From Filobasidium wieringae (Eukaryota; Basidiomycota; Tremellomycetes; Filobasidiales; Filobasidiaceae), in assembly GCA_001600055.1 (NCBI GenBank), contig BCIV01000001.1, positions 372,001-436,000 of the forward strand: DNA of 64,000 bases, read 5' to 3'. How positions within the stretch are numbered: the first letter of the stretch is position 1; each line of letters opens with the position of its first letter. The position numbers and the translations under genes were made by a program. The notes under the pieces are model-generated. The model was not told the origin of the DNA, made no database searches, and saw only the letters and a list, made by a program, of their open reading frames with translations. Shown here piece by piece: positions 1 to 11,800 of this stretch.

Positions 1-920
1 TCGGCCTTGGCCATCATGGACAACTCCTCGACATCAGTCTCGGCCTCGATAATGTTGAACTTTCCAGACAGGGGTTGCAAGATCTCCCTCATCCTCTTCT
101 CACTCTCGTTCTCTTTAGACTTCTTCATAAAGACGTTGACAATGACATCGGGCTTTTCCTGACGGATGATATCGACGATCTTGGCGACCTTGACCATCTC
201 CAACTTCCACTTGTCCTCGGTAGTAGCCTTGTGGTACATGTCACCCCATCGGAAGTGGATGGCGATGTCGTTACCGATAGCAGGAGGGGAGTATTGCTCG
301 ATGGCGGATTTCCACCAAGACATGGAGCAGTGAGTCCAACCACGGGAGATGGTTCGGTAATCGTTGATGACGATGGTATCACATCGGTTGATCTCCTTCA
401 TAGCGTAGTCGCTCAACAAGATCTCGCTGGGAACGGTCGAGCACTTTTTGATAGCTCGCTCATAGGTTTCGTCCAAGATTCCCTGAGCACGGTCCATTCG
501 GCCCTGGAAGGTACCTGTACCGGGGTCGTCCAACAAGATCTCCATGATATCACAGACACGGCCGCCTCCCTCCAATTCCAATCCCTTGTTCAGGATATCG
601 CTCACTCGGTAACCCATCATCTCAGCGGTCTGAGTGATGATAAGGTCGGCATCGAGCAGATGAGCGATGTTGGCGGTAGCGGTGATGAATCCCAAAGAAG
701 AACCTAATCCTTCCTTGGGAATTCCTCCGGCCTTGACGACCTGGAGTTTCCTCTTGGTCCTGAAAGCAGGGGTGGTGGTAGGAACCTGGGAAGCGAGATC
801 CCGGATGGAAGGCACGCCGGAAGTGACGCCCTGGAGTTGCTTGGAGTGGAAGTGGTTTTGAACCAAGATGGTGGCCATACCAACAAGCACGAGGGCCATA
901 AGGAAGGATTGTTTCGACAT
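1..920 (-). CDS. Fucosyltransferase-like type II membrane protein (3' end cut by window edge)
   Basis: The frame is open from the ATG at 920 down to base 1, giving 306 codons without an intron and no stop, so the C-terminus lies outside the window. Residues 5-21 form one hydrophobic segment after a short MSKQ start, which fits a signal anchor of a Golgi type II protein. A glycine-rich motif, KEGLGSSLGF, is at residues 69-78, and HFRWGD at residues 222-227 follows a hydrophobic strand. This pair (G-x-G loop plus H-x-R-x-G-D) resembles the nucleotide-sugar binding elements of the fucosyltransferase superfamily (GT23/GT65/GT68 type). The assignment rests on those motifs and topology only; donor and acceptor are unknown. 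A surface or secretory glycan role is an inference. Confidence 0.6.
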   Translation of the reverse strand, partial: MSKQSFLMALVLVGMATILVQNHFHSKQLQGVTSGVPSIRDLASQVPTTTPAFRTKRKLQVVKAGGIPKEGLGSSLGFITATANIAHLLDADLIITQTAEMMGYRVSDILNKGLELEGGGRVCDIMEILLDDPGTGTFQGRMDRAQGILDETYERAIKKCSTVPSEILLSDYAMKEINRCDTIVINDYRTISRGWTHCSMSWWKSAIEQYSPPAIGNDIAIHFRWGDMYHKATTEDKWKLEMVKVAKIVDIIRQEKPDVIVNVFMKKSKENESEKRMREILQPLSGKFNIIEAETDVEELSMMAKA

Positions 921-2125
921 TTTGTCTAGCATGAGTTGATGTCGGACGGAAAAGGGTTTGGCAAGAAGAATAGAAGGGGAGGGAAGGTCGACGTGGGGAC
1001 GTAAGAAGAGAGATAAATGGGCTAGAATTGAAACGATCTGTTCTCACAGGAAGATCTCAAACCGCAAGTACCGATGGGAGAGTGAGTGATGTGGGTAGTA
1101 TATGCGATACTAATACTCCAAAGAGTTGGTCAGGGAAGGGTGATAGCAAGAGGACAGAGCCAGGTCGCTTCCCATCCCTCCTGTGCAAAAGTCAGCACCA
1201 GCGTTTGTACCTTTGCTGTTTGCGTCTGTAGACGCGCGCCGGTACGGGCGCGCAATGAAAAGATTGGCGGATGGCGAACATGTGGGAATTTACGTTTGAT
1301 CGTGCCTGAGATTCGATGCTCGGAAGAAACGACACAAGGAGGAAGAGCAGAGACGAGGAGGGTGGAAATCTTCGGCGTTGATCAAAATTTGATCGTCTGT
1401 ATCTTTTATCTCTGGTTGGATCAATCTTCATATCGTTGCTACGTACATTGCTACAAGCTGTACACGCTGCATTCATGAACTGGTCCATGTGTAAGTCGGC
1501 ATCTGAACCTGGCATGAACAGCCGTATCCAAAGCTAGACAGATCCTACGACGAAAACAAAAGACACTCAACGATATAGCGCAAACTCAATCGTTTGACAC
1601 TCTCGAACAGAAATCGCGTATTTCCGGGAAGCTGAGCGCGTTTCGGCTCGGAAGCAACGAAAAAAAACATCCAGAAACTGCTGGACGAGACGCGAGACGG
1701 TCGACACGGGACGGAGCGTTCTTGCAACGTGATTCCGGAAGTTCCTCCTTCCCTCTTTCTATGTCTGCCTGTTTCCTTCCATCTGCATCCACCAGGAAGC
1801 GATCGGGCTGTCTTCAGCTTCCCGTTGGTCGATTCTCGAAACTATCCTCGCAAGCTTTTTCGAGATCTGCAAACCTTGGAAAAGAGGTCTCACAATTCTG
1901 CTCGGATCTTATTTATCGTTGCCGTAATGTATCCCAGCGCGTTCTTGCCTATCAAATAACTGGAACATCGACTGGAAATTACACGTCGCTTTGTTTATTA
2001 TTTGAACAATAATTCGAGCTTGCACTGGTTTCGTCATGTCTGCTGCAGGATAAATACTATAGCTACTATACGTTGAGAAATGGTTGAAGCGTTAGTCTCT
2101 CAATCGGTCTACATATCCACATAGC
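921..2125. other. Divergent intergenic region
   Basis: These 1.2 kb separate the start codons of two divergently read genes. ORFs here are short, lie on both strands and show no recognisable motif or convincing splice structure. I see no gene and assume promoters and 5' UTRs. Confidence 0.5.
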
Positions 2126-2916
2126 ATGTCCACCGTGTTGCGAACACGATCGATTTTGCATCTACCCGAACGTCTCTATACCTTACCCTGCACTAGAACC
2201 ATGTCGACCCAACCGCAACCAAAGAAGACCTCAAATCTAACTATGCAGATAATCCTTCGCCGTGATCTCAAGACGGTGCGTTTGCTATCCCGTTTGCTTG
2301 CTTTCCTCAACCATTTCTTTTCTAATCAATAGTCACATCCGTACAGTAGGAACTAGGATGGACAGAAGGCCCATTGATGGCACAGGCTGCTCATGCCGCT
2401 ACGGCGGTCTTGATCCGATTCAGAGATGACCAAAGGGTCAAGGAGTACGAAGAGACATGTGAGGGAATGAGAAAGGTGAGTTTCGTCTTTGATTTCTCTT
2501 GATACAAGCCAAGGATTGATTGGATCGGTTAATGGGATAGGCTACGCTTCAGGTAAATCGCCTTCCAAGCTGATCGATCGACGGCTTGCTAATTTACGAA
2601 CGGACTAGGTGCCGGATGAGCCAAGTCTATTGGGTCTTTCAGACGCACTCAACAAGGCTGAGATACCTCATCACCTAGTATGGATCCTGCTCTTATCTCG
2701 TCACGTACTATATCTCACTGATCTGGTTTTCGATTCTGATAGTGGATGGAACAACCGTCAGTCCTGTCTGTCTTGCGCTCTGACATATATGGCGGTGACG
2801 ACTGACTCCTTCTTTTGGACAGTGAGAACTACGCTACGGCTCTGGCTATCGTCCCAAATAAGAGAGAGAAGAAGCTGAAGAAGATTTTGGATGAGTTCAA
2901 GGCCGAGTTATGGTAA
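2126..2916 (+). CDS. PTRHD1-type peptidyl-tRNA hydrolase-2 fold protein, six exons with two microexons
   Basis: Exons are 2126-2275, 2350-2475, 2541-2552, 2609-2677, 2743-2756 and 2823-2916, joined in phase to a 154-aa protein. Diagnostic stretches are QIILRRDLK, GPLMAQAAHAATAVL and WMEQPENYATALAIVP, which match the PTH2 family and most closely the PTRHD1 subfamily (W-x-E-Q-P-E-N followed by A-T). A second in-frame ATG at 2201 lies just before the fold; the first 25 residues (RTRSILHLPERL and on) are basic and could be a mitochondrial presequence, so two starts are possible. Exon 3 is only 12 nt (encoding ATLQ) and exon 5 only 14 nt, and both are needed to keep frame and motif. The family's biochemical role is poorly settled: PTRHD1 proteins have the PTH2 fold but may not be true hydrolases. 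Confidence 0.88.
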
Positions 2917-3464
2917 GATTCGATGAGGCGAGAGACGGAGATTTGGATGAGGGAGTGGACAAGGAGGATTGTCTGCCCGATATTCTTCATCTAGTCGCTA
3001 CCATGCTGCTCCTGCCTGCCTCAATTGAAATCGTGCTTCCGATTTTTGGGTTCGTCTTCCTGTCGTTTGGTGCTGCCAACATGCCCTATAATTGATACCG
3101 ATATATCAGTGCCATCCTCGCTTTTTGAAAAGCAATGTTACATGCATGTTTCACTAGTGTTCTAGGGCATTAGTCTAGCTTGGCCAGATGTATAGAAGAC
3201 CCCCCCTCCAGTCAAGGCGAAAGATGCTGGACGTACTAGGCATCTTCCTTGCATAGTACGCCCTTGGTGCTTGATACACGTCGCCCCGAACCACACATGA
3301 TAACGCATGGATACTTCAGAGCTCAGACTTGAAGTCCTTCATCGCTCGGGACGTTCGGAACTGAGTGGAGCAGCTAACAACCAGAATACACAGCTTGCAT
3401 TGCTTAGAAAGGCTTCCTGAGATACCTGGCTCAGTATCGTGGAAGATACTAGATCAAGGACGAC
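2917..3464. other. Intergenic region
   Basis: No gene is supported here. It should hold the 3' UTR of the PTRHD1 gene and the promoter of the desaturase. An 82-codon ORF starting at 3365 overlaps the desaturase start in another frame and has no motif. Confidence 0.5.
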
Positions 3465-5108
3465 ATGGCTATAGGTCAGTGCGCATGTTGGTTCATCTCA
3501 TAGGACCTCCGTTAAACGATTTGTCATGCCTCAGATTACTCCTTGTACGGCGGTGCCGAATCCCCGTTCCCTCCCGTATCAATTCCAGGATTGATCGACA
3601 ACTCCTCGAGTGACGAGAGCGAGCATGAAATCCTTACCCCAATCAACGGTTCACCTACAGTCCTCTCTTCCAGCAAACAGAACAAGAGGCAGTTAGGATT
3701 TGTCGATGAGAAACGTGGCATTCATAGTGCTAAGACGATAGAGATTGAGGGTGAGGGTGTAAACAAGGATCCACATGATTTCCTGTGGATCATGACGGAG
3801 GAACCTCACAGGTCCAGGAGGAAGGCGATTTTGAAGGCTCACCCGGAGGTGAGTTTTACTGTCGACCTTCTGGCTATATCGCGCTAACGAACATGTTCTC
3901 TTGCAGGTCCGACAGTTGATGGGACACACCAAAGCGACTCTCCCCGTTGTCCTCCTCGTCCTCGCTATTCAATTCACTACAGCAATCTCTCTCCGAAACA
4001 CCCATCCTTTGTCCTGGAAATTTCTTCTCCTAGCATACGCGATCGGCGGAACATGCAATCAGAACATCTTCCTGGCGGTTCACGAGATCACTCACAATCT
4101 GGCATTCAAGAAGATCCTTCCTAATAAGCTCTTAGCGATGGGTGCTAATCTAGCCATCGGGGTACCTTATGCCATGGCTTTCAAGGGATACCATATCGAG
4201 CATCACAAGTTTTTGGGAGAAGATGGGATTGATACGGATTTGCCGAGCAAGTTTGAGGCGATCGTCTTGAACAATGTGGCTGGGAAGACTTTCTTCGCGT
4301 AAGTTGAAGTACGCAAGCTAGATATTGCAACGATCGAGCTGATGAGCTACCTTACTATAGAACCTTCCAAATCTTCTTCTACGCGCTTCGACCAGGATTC
4401 ATTCGATCCCAGAAACCTACTCTCTACCATTTGCTGAACCTTGTCGTCATCCTCATCTCCGATTTCCTCCTCGTTCATTTCGCCAGTTGGAACTCTCTTC
4501 TATACCTACTCTTCTCCTCCTTCTTCGCTGGCTCACTACACCCATGTGCGGCACACTTTATCGCAGAACATTATCTCATGAGCGAAGTCGCTGCAGAAGT
4601 GGAGGTAGCCGATCCGGCCGGGAAGGAAGGGGAATTTGAGCACGTCCGAGCATTGAGCCAGGAGACGACTTCTTACTACGGATGGCTTAACATCCTATGT
4701 TATAATGTCGGCTACCATAACGAGCATCACGACTTCCCTTCAGTGCCATGGACGAGGTTACCCCAACTTAGGGAGATGGCCAAGGAGTTTTATGACCCAC
4801 TACCTGTTCATAAGAGTTGGCCCGCTGTCACTTGGAAATTCATCTCCGACCCTCGAGTAGGGATGTGGAGCCGAGCCAAGCGTACCATGGGCGATAAAGG
4901 TCAGAGGATCGACGAGGAGGATTGGAAGGTCTGCGAGACTGCCAAGAGAGACCAAAAGCTCGGTTCTGACGATGTAAAGATCGTCAACCCCGCTCAATCA
5001 GAGGAGGACGAGGAATTGGAGCGATTCATGGACGAAGCGGTGGAAAGGGGTTACGGTTCCGATGCGGAGACTACCCGTAATGGAAAGAAAAAGTCCAAGA
5101 GGGACTGA
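3465..5108 (+). CDS. DES1: Sphingolipid delta(4)-desaturase (dihydroceramide desaturase)
   Basis: Exons 3465-3474, 3535-3848, 3907-4298 and 4361-5108 encode 487 aa. The enzyme introduces the 4,5-trans double bond into dihydroceramide in the ER membrane, giving ceramide used for glucosylceramide. All three histidine boxes of the membrane di-iron desaturases are present: HEITHN near residue 167, HIEHH near 204-208 and HNEHH near 358-362. The segment after box 1 (AFKKILPNKLLAM) and YGWLNILCYNVGYHNEHHDF are typical of DES1. Hydrophobic spans flank the boxes. The first coding exon is just 10 nt (ATG plus 7), fixed by the need for an ATG in phase with exon 2. The N-terminal ~60 residues and the K/E/D-rich tail after about residue 400 extend beyond the usual ~330-aa core and look disordered. 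Confidence 0.95.
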
Positions 5109-5460
5109 TTGTTTACGACGAAGAGTGATGCTGCGCGATCACTGTGACGATATCTGATACCCCTGTTCTCCTTTTACTTGTTACATACACGTTCCTTCAT
5201 GACTTTGCACTCGTTGTTTTCTACTATACATCGTTCTGGCAAATGTTTCTCGGTTATGTGTTGATTGATCGTGGCCATATGTCCCACTCTTGCCGCTTTT
5301 CTCGTTCTTCGCTTGCACATTGAACTGACTGACCTTGATGTCTGATCGATCGGTCTGTAACACTTTTTTGAACTTGATCAGCAAAATTCCTGCGGGCTCC
5401 AATATACATTTAAGTACCTTGCAAATAGTAGGCTCTTGCATATACTTGAGCCTGCTAGAC

Positions 5461-5768
5461 CTACCAGCTCTCCACAGCTCTTTGATAGCCGACCTGAAGA
5501 GGATGGTGATGTTCCTCTTGTACTTCCTTGATGAGTAGTAATGCCTGTGGATCCCTTGTTTGAACTTCTTTGAGTGCGATGGTCTTGGCTTGTTTCAATA
5601 CAATTTGTAAAGCAGACAAATTATAGCTAGCTTTGATGTATGCTTGGGCACCCTCTGCGAGCAGCAACATTGTGGTTTCCCATTGTGCATTGAGTGGCAG
5701 GGAGTGCAGTCCAGCAGCGAAAGCTAAGCTTGTACCTTGATCGCTAGGATCGTGCCGAGGAGCTTCTT
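5461..5768 (-). CDS. Unassigned open exon of about 103 codons
   Basis: A clean AG acceptor precedes 5768 and the frame then stays open to a stop at 5461-5463. The reading is compositionally protein-like, for example QWETTMLLLAEGAQAYIKAS followed by an amphipathic helix-like part. No upstream exon with an ATG joins it in phase: the best donor upstream (GTGAGC near 5821) would enter through an in-frame stop. It lies 3' of the SNARE gene on the same strand. It could be the last exon of an unrecognised gene, an alternative 3' exon, or chance. The flanking bases 5109-5460 hold nothing I can support beyond the desaturase 3' UTR. Confidence 0.25.
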
Positions 5769-5872
5769 CTGTGATATTCAAACAATCATCGTTATGATAT
5801 ACGCAACATCGTGCTCACGGCACTACCAATACAACCGATTCATTAAGCCGATAACTTTCCGTAACTTTAGTC

Positions 5873-6495
5873 TCATCGTTCGAACCGCAGCCTCTTCGTG
5901 AGTACCCTTCCCTCTTCAGCGATAGGAGTAGCGCTCTGACCTCCGCTTCTAAACCACCATCCCCCTAGTAACCATAGGACGACAATGGCGGCAACGATGT
6001 AGCCTATTGTTCGGAGTTGCCTAGCTGGGGATTGTTGAGAAAAAGTTCGAGCTTGTTGACGAGTCGTTTGTAGGAGATTTGACGATAGTTGAGAGAATGA
6101 CGATGCCTGCAGAACGGGGAGTTAGAAAGGAGTCGAATTTCCTTTCGGCACCAGGGTCTTACTGTTCGATCCAACTGTGTAGCATTGAGCTGATCAGACA
6201 AGAGTTACATGTCTCGGCATCGCTACATCCGGCTTACCTGATCGTTCTGTCTCTGGCTGTCCGAGAGGATATCTATCGTGACCTATCGAGTCAAGCAAGT
6301 CTGTGAGAATCCTTTGATACAACCTCATCTATAAGAGGGACTTGCATGTCTTAGAGATTTTATCTTGCCATGGAGTTGATTGAGTTCCGATTCATTCTGA
6401 CGTTCTAGCGTGCTATCTTGCATTCTGTTTTGATTGCTGGATCAGCCCTGTTGTCTTGCCCGGAAGCATACGAGAGGGTGAACATACCGGGACAT
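5873..6495 (-). CDS. Bet1/Sft1-like Qc-SNARE, tail-anchored
   Basis: Exons are 6495-6488, 6424-6346, 6282-6238, 6189-6163 and 6106-5873, encoding 130 aa. The heptad pattern of a SNARE helix runs from LERQNESELNQLHGKI through LRHVTIDILSDSQRQND to ASSFSQLSSNLLQTTRQQ, and a single membrane span (IGYIVAAIVVLWLLGGWWF) follows close to the C-terminus. Size and layout match Bet1/Sft1, which act in ER-Golgi and intra-Golgi fusion; which of the two cannot be settled by eye. The first coding exon has only 8 nt. The intron after exon 2 starts with GC (CAT|GCAAGT); the only nearby GT donor destroys the SNARE frame. The lumenal tail after the span is about 25 residues, longer than usual for this family. 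Confidence 0.8.
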
Positions 6496-6781
6496 CTTAA
6501 TAAGTTCGTTTCACTAATTTGGATGCTGATTATACCACGAAGATTCTGAAGGTCTTGCACGGCTGGACGACAAAAAGGATGATCTATGAGTCTACAAATC
6601 GAGATATGCTCATCTAGGATCTAGATCCGCCGCTTGAAGCTAGAAGCTTGGCGTATTTGAGCTGAGACTCGTCGCAATGCGGTACCAATCTGAACAAATA
6701 CAACCAGATCGCCGGCGAGTCGCTGTACTAGCTACCAGATGTTGCAGTCGTTACTCAACATCAAGCAGAAGCATGTACTCA

Positions 6782-8540
6782 TCACCGCGCTAAACGTTCT
6801 CTCAACTCCGCTCCGTTCCACTTGACACCTAACAACTCCACCCTCTCGTCGTAGATCTCCTTCGCTGTCTTTAAGCGCTCAGTCTCCCAGATCAGCTTCT
6901 TGAGAGCGATCTCCAGCTTCCCCAGAGATTTTCGCTCCGATGAAGAACGAGGCTCGGTGTGTTCGACTTGTCCGGTCCTGCTCGCAGGCGCCCCGCCTCT
7001 CGATGAGACTGCATTGCGATTTATGATACCCTGCACAGGTTGCATCGGAGCGGTAATCTTCGGGCCTTTATCAAGCCCAAACAAGCTCATCCCGGTGTTC
7101 ATCGTCCGCTTGTTGAAATCGTTCAAAAAGTTACTTCCAGATTTGCCTGACGTCTGCGAAGCAGGACCTCGTTTCTCTTGCAGGAAAGACGGCCTTTTGA
7201 GAAGCCGATTCTTAACGGGAGAGTCGCTCGGTGCAGTCTGACTTGGGACTTGAAGGTGCGAAGTCTCCGTCGAAATGGTACTGTTCCGTTTGTTCTGGAT
7301 CGTGCTGCTGGTATTACCGCCTTTCTCGTGAGATGAGTTCGACGGCTCTTGTTGATAGCGCTTATCTAGCTCCTGCTTAGTGAGATGCTGTAGTCTGTTT
7401 TGTACCACTTGTATAGTCTTATCCAGTTCCTGTCCTTCATCGAATAGCTCGATAATTCCGCTTTTGTCTTTCAACCCATCCACCTCCCTCTGAACTCTGT
7501 CGACGACTCCTCCAAGACCTCCACAGCCGCAGATAATCCTTCTTTCTGCAGCTGACCGTGCTAGCTCCAACCTGAGCAAACTAGCTGCAGAGTCGTCGGT
7601 CAACATGACCCGTTTGACTCTTGCCAACAGCGCCAGATCATCTCCTTCGTCATGATAACCCTCCACGTCCGGTTCATCGGAAGAACCAAGCCCTCGAGTG
7701 AATGAGTTTCTGAACATTTTCTTCTTCCGTCGAGGACTGGTTTCGTCTTCGCCTTGAGTGGATTCAGATGCTGCACTCCGGGCCATTCTCATGCGAGACT
7801 TAGGCCGAAGGGGGGAAGAAGGGATAGAAAGGAACGATCCTAGGCTAGCAGAGGTCCCGAGAGGCTCATCTTCCTTGTCGTGAGAGGCTTTCGACGGGGA
7901 AGATTTCCAACTAGTAGGAGGGATTCCATTTGTACGTGATTTCTGAGGGGTTCGAGGAGGATTCAGGAGGCGATTGCCGGTCTTCAAGGTAGCTTGAGAT
8001 CGGGTAGACCTGAGCGTTGAGGACGGAACAGACTCAGCAGGTTCCAGTGGTGTAAGAAACGCATGATGACGCAGAACCTTATGAGTGTCCATACTAGTTG
8101 CAGGCCTTATCAGTCATGTGAATCATTATACTCTGTTCAGCGACGTACTCGATCATCTCCCACTTCCTGGCGCCTTCATAAGCAGCCAACCGCCAGGCTA
8201 GTAGCTGCTGCTTCCATCTCTCTGGCTCTATCTGTTTGGTATTTCTTTCGGCGGATTGGAAGGTCGATTTTATCGGGGATCCTGGAAACGTGCGGGATGT
8301 TGGTACTTGTGGTGCATCCCGAATTGACGTTGCGGAAGGCGCAGTCCGGGACGTAGGAAGGGACGGGGTAGACAGAAAGGCATTGATACGAGGAGGAGAT
8401 TCATGCGGATCTTCCTTCTTCTTTGAACGGGTGAACTAGCATCGACAAAGCGTAAGATCGTATGGATTAGGGATGTTTATGATTAGACAGAGCGCTTGAA
8501 ACGCGAAGCTCGGACTAACCCATTTGCTGAATCTCGTCAT
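6782..8540 (-). CDS. Conserved-looking protein of unknown function, 539 aa
   Basis: Exons 8540-8520, 8435-8149 and 8093-6782 join in phase, starting MTRFSKW. Residues about 75-102 are rich in W and charged residues (EPERWKQQLLAWRLAAYEGA), the middle is S/P/K/R-rich and probably disordered, with a cluster SPRRKKKMF, and a helical region follows (ALLARVKRVMLT, then SAASLLRLELARSAAERR). The C-terminus ends in another predicted helix, KTAKEIYDERVELLGVKWNG. I recognise no family. The mix of helices and basic disordered stretches would suit a scaffold or chromatin/cytoskeleton-associated protein, but that is only a guess. Splice sites are consensus GTTAGT and GTACGT. Confidence 0.75.
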
Positions 8541-8862
8541 CTTGATCGTGTCAACCTCATAATCGCTAGAATCTGACTAGACAAGCAACACAGGGATCTG
8601 TTTCATACAGTTACTCTAGAGGCCACTAAAGGTGCATGAGGTCAGATCTAGGTGTAAACACATCTGCAACCGGTCGTTGACAGTTCTCACTTTGCCATCA
8701 ATATTTGTTGTGATCGCCGAAACACGAGGGTGATCACGTCCTTTGTCTCGTCATCAGTATCATCGATCATGCGTTTCCCCCTTGTTGGGACCGAATCGTA
8801 TCTGTACAATAGTATAACCCTGATACGTAGATACAACGTGTTCACGACCGTGTTCAACCCGA
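8541..8862. other. Intergenic region between two minus-strand genes
   Basis: This 322-base stretch should hold the 3' UTR of PRP22 and the promoter of the downstream 539-aa gene. I see no gene or structured element in it. Confidence 0.5.
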
Positions 8863-11800
8863 TCAACCGAAAGTTTGAGAACTCCTGGTTGCCCTCTTCA
8901 TCTTTGAGATACGCCACTCGTCGGGTTTCTCCTGTGGATTCGACCATAAAAGGAGCGCGATCAGTATCGTGAACAAAACATCTAAATCGCGACGATATGA
9001 CGTACGTATTTGTTGAACAAGGGCTGGATCCTCTCTTCTCGCTTCATCTTGGACAATCTCGTCTGGTCTGCTACCTTGAACAAACTTGGTGCTACTTGCG
9101 TCAGCCACTGGTGATTGATCGGTTTATCAGCTTATAGAAGATATTTAGAACAGTAAGTATGATGCTACCTACTTTCGGTTCGATGGCAGTAATGTTGTGC
9201 ATGTACTCCTTGGTAGTCAAGATAAGAGAATAGTAGATACTAGACAACGAACGCAAATCAACACATGACCAGAACCGTAATGTCGGATGAAAGAAACTTA
9301 CCACCCTGGTGTCCGTTAATGATCGCGAATGATAAAAAGCAGGCAAGCAAGCGTCAGACTAGTCGCTCTATTTCCGAACAAGGAAAAGTTACTTACATTC
9401 TGGCGGTCTCTGGAATAAAGAGGAACTTGGGTGCATATACACTGGAGTTCCCTCAACTAGCGTCTTGTACCCCTCGTTAGGATCCTTTTTGGCTGCGTTC
9501 CGGAAGAACCCCTATAATACAGGTTTGAATAAGCAATCAATCAAGTTGGCCCCATCGACATTTACTTACTGATGTGATCGCCATTCGAATTCTGTTGTAG
9601 TTAGTTCCACCTGTACATAATGATTCGCATCGTCAGCCACTGGCAAAACCAATTGGGCGCGATAAAGGATACGTACATGACAGGATATCGTGCTTGTAAC
9701 GATCCATGATTCCGAGCAGTTGCTTTCGCACATCCTGAGCCCGTCGCATCGATCGTGCTTGAATGTAGTTCTGTTGGACAAGACGATTAAGATGCCATGT
9801 CAAGTCATGCGAGGTAACACCTTGAGACTGACCTCGAAGCACCATGGGTTACTGAACTTGGACCCCTTCCATCCGTTGTACACCGCGAGCAAGGTGAGAA
9901 GATCTCCTTCAGGTTGGTGGAACTTGGCCTATCAAAAGAAGGTATACATTGTCAACCTTAACAAATTACTTATCATGTAAGCATCACGCACCTTCTTTGC
10001 ATCCGCCTGAGCTTGCTTGTCTTTCGGTCGATAAAATACCTGACCTTCGGCTTGCAACATTGCAACGATACTTAGTGCCTCTTCTGAACATCCATAGTCG
10101 ACAGAAACGATAAGCGTCTTCGAAAGCGCAGGATCGAGAGGGAAATCTGCCATTTTTCGTCCTAATCGCGTAAGAAGACCTTCTTCATCCAACGCCGACA
10201 GTGCATATAGGGCTTCCAAAGCGGTCAAAAGCGTAGGGGCAGGAGGTGGATCCATAAAGTCAAAGTGAATCAAGTCGTTGATTCCCATGGCCTTTAGCGT
10301 CAAGATAGTAGAAGACAAGTTTTGACGCTGGATCTCAGGAATAGGACTGGGCAGCATTTCGTTTCGGAAAGCCACCTCGGTATAGAGACGGTATGTCTTT
10401 CCTGGACCGGTACGACCAGCACGTCCAGCTCTCTGTTTGGCCTGAGCTTGCGAGATTGGCTATTGAGGAAAGATCTGTTAGATCGCATGAATAGCGGTGG
10501 AAATGTAGAGCTTGACTTACCACTACGACAAGCTGATCCATACCGAGCTTGGGGTCGTATGCGTTTTGTTTGGAGAAACCGGGATCGATGACGTAGTATA
10601 CACCGTCAATGGTAACACTGGTCTCAGCGATGTTTGTCGCGATAACACATTTACGAGTTCCTGGCGGTGTTGGCTCGAAGATACGAGACTGCATTTCCGA
10701 TGGTAATGCAGAATAAATCGGCAAAATCATAAGTTCCGGAACTTGAGGTCCTAGCGCCTTCATTCGCTCGTACAGCACCTCACATGCAGTATCAATTTCC
10801 TCTTGACCCGTCAAGAAGAGCAAAATATCACCCGGCGGTTCGGACAGATGGATCTGCATGACCGTGATCAACGACGCATCAAGGTAGTCGTTCTCCGGTT
10901 CTTTGGTATATAGGACCTCGACAGGGAACGTTCGACCAGGAATAGTAAAGATAGGACAACCATAGAAGTATCGGGCAAACTTTTCGGCATCCAGTGTCGC
11001 GGAAGTAATGATGATCTTCAAATCAGGTCTCCTTTTTACCGACTTCTTCAGAAGCCCAAAGAGCACATCGGTAGCGATAGTACGTTCGTGCGCTTCGTCT
11101 AACATGATAACGGAATACTGCGACATGTCTGGATCTACCAGACATTCTCGCTGTAACATTCCATCCGTCATATATTTGATTTTCGTTTCCGGACTGGTGC
11201 AGTCTTCGAATCGAATGGTATAACCGACCTCGGTTCCTACTCGACATCCGACCTCTTCTGCTACACGTTTGGCAACGGAAACCGCAGCAACACGTCTAGG
11301 CTGGGTGCATCCGATCTTCCCCCTCTCCGCAAACCCTTCTTCCGCTAGGTATTGCGTCATTTGGGTCGTTTTCCCCGAACCTGTATCTCCAACAACAATC
11401 AAGATTTGATTGTCCCGGATTGCCTGCATAAGCTGATCCCTCAACTTGTAGATAGGTAAACTTTTTCGTTGATCCTGAATACTCAGGCTGGTGATTTTAC
11501 CATAAGTCACCGCCTTGGTAGCTGCTTTCCAGGTAGGTTGCTCCAAAGCTTTCTGTCCCATCAAGTTTCCTCTCAGATCAGATGCGAACACCTTATCCCC
11601 TGCCTGAGCCATTGGATCCAGCCAAGGTTGACTGAAATCCCTAGCCTCGGAATCGGCCTCGTCATTGGCTTCCTGTTGCTTCAACTCTCTTCGTTCCTTC
11701 GCTAAAGCTCCTCCAGCAAGTGCTGCACGATTCATCGATCCATCTGGAGCCTTGATGACTTTGACGGGGGAAAGGTTGAGGGTAACTTTGGTTTGACCAG

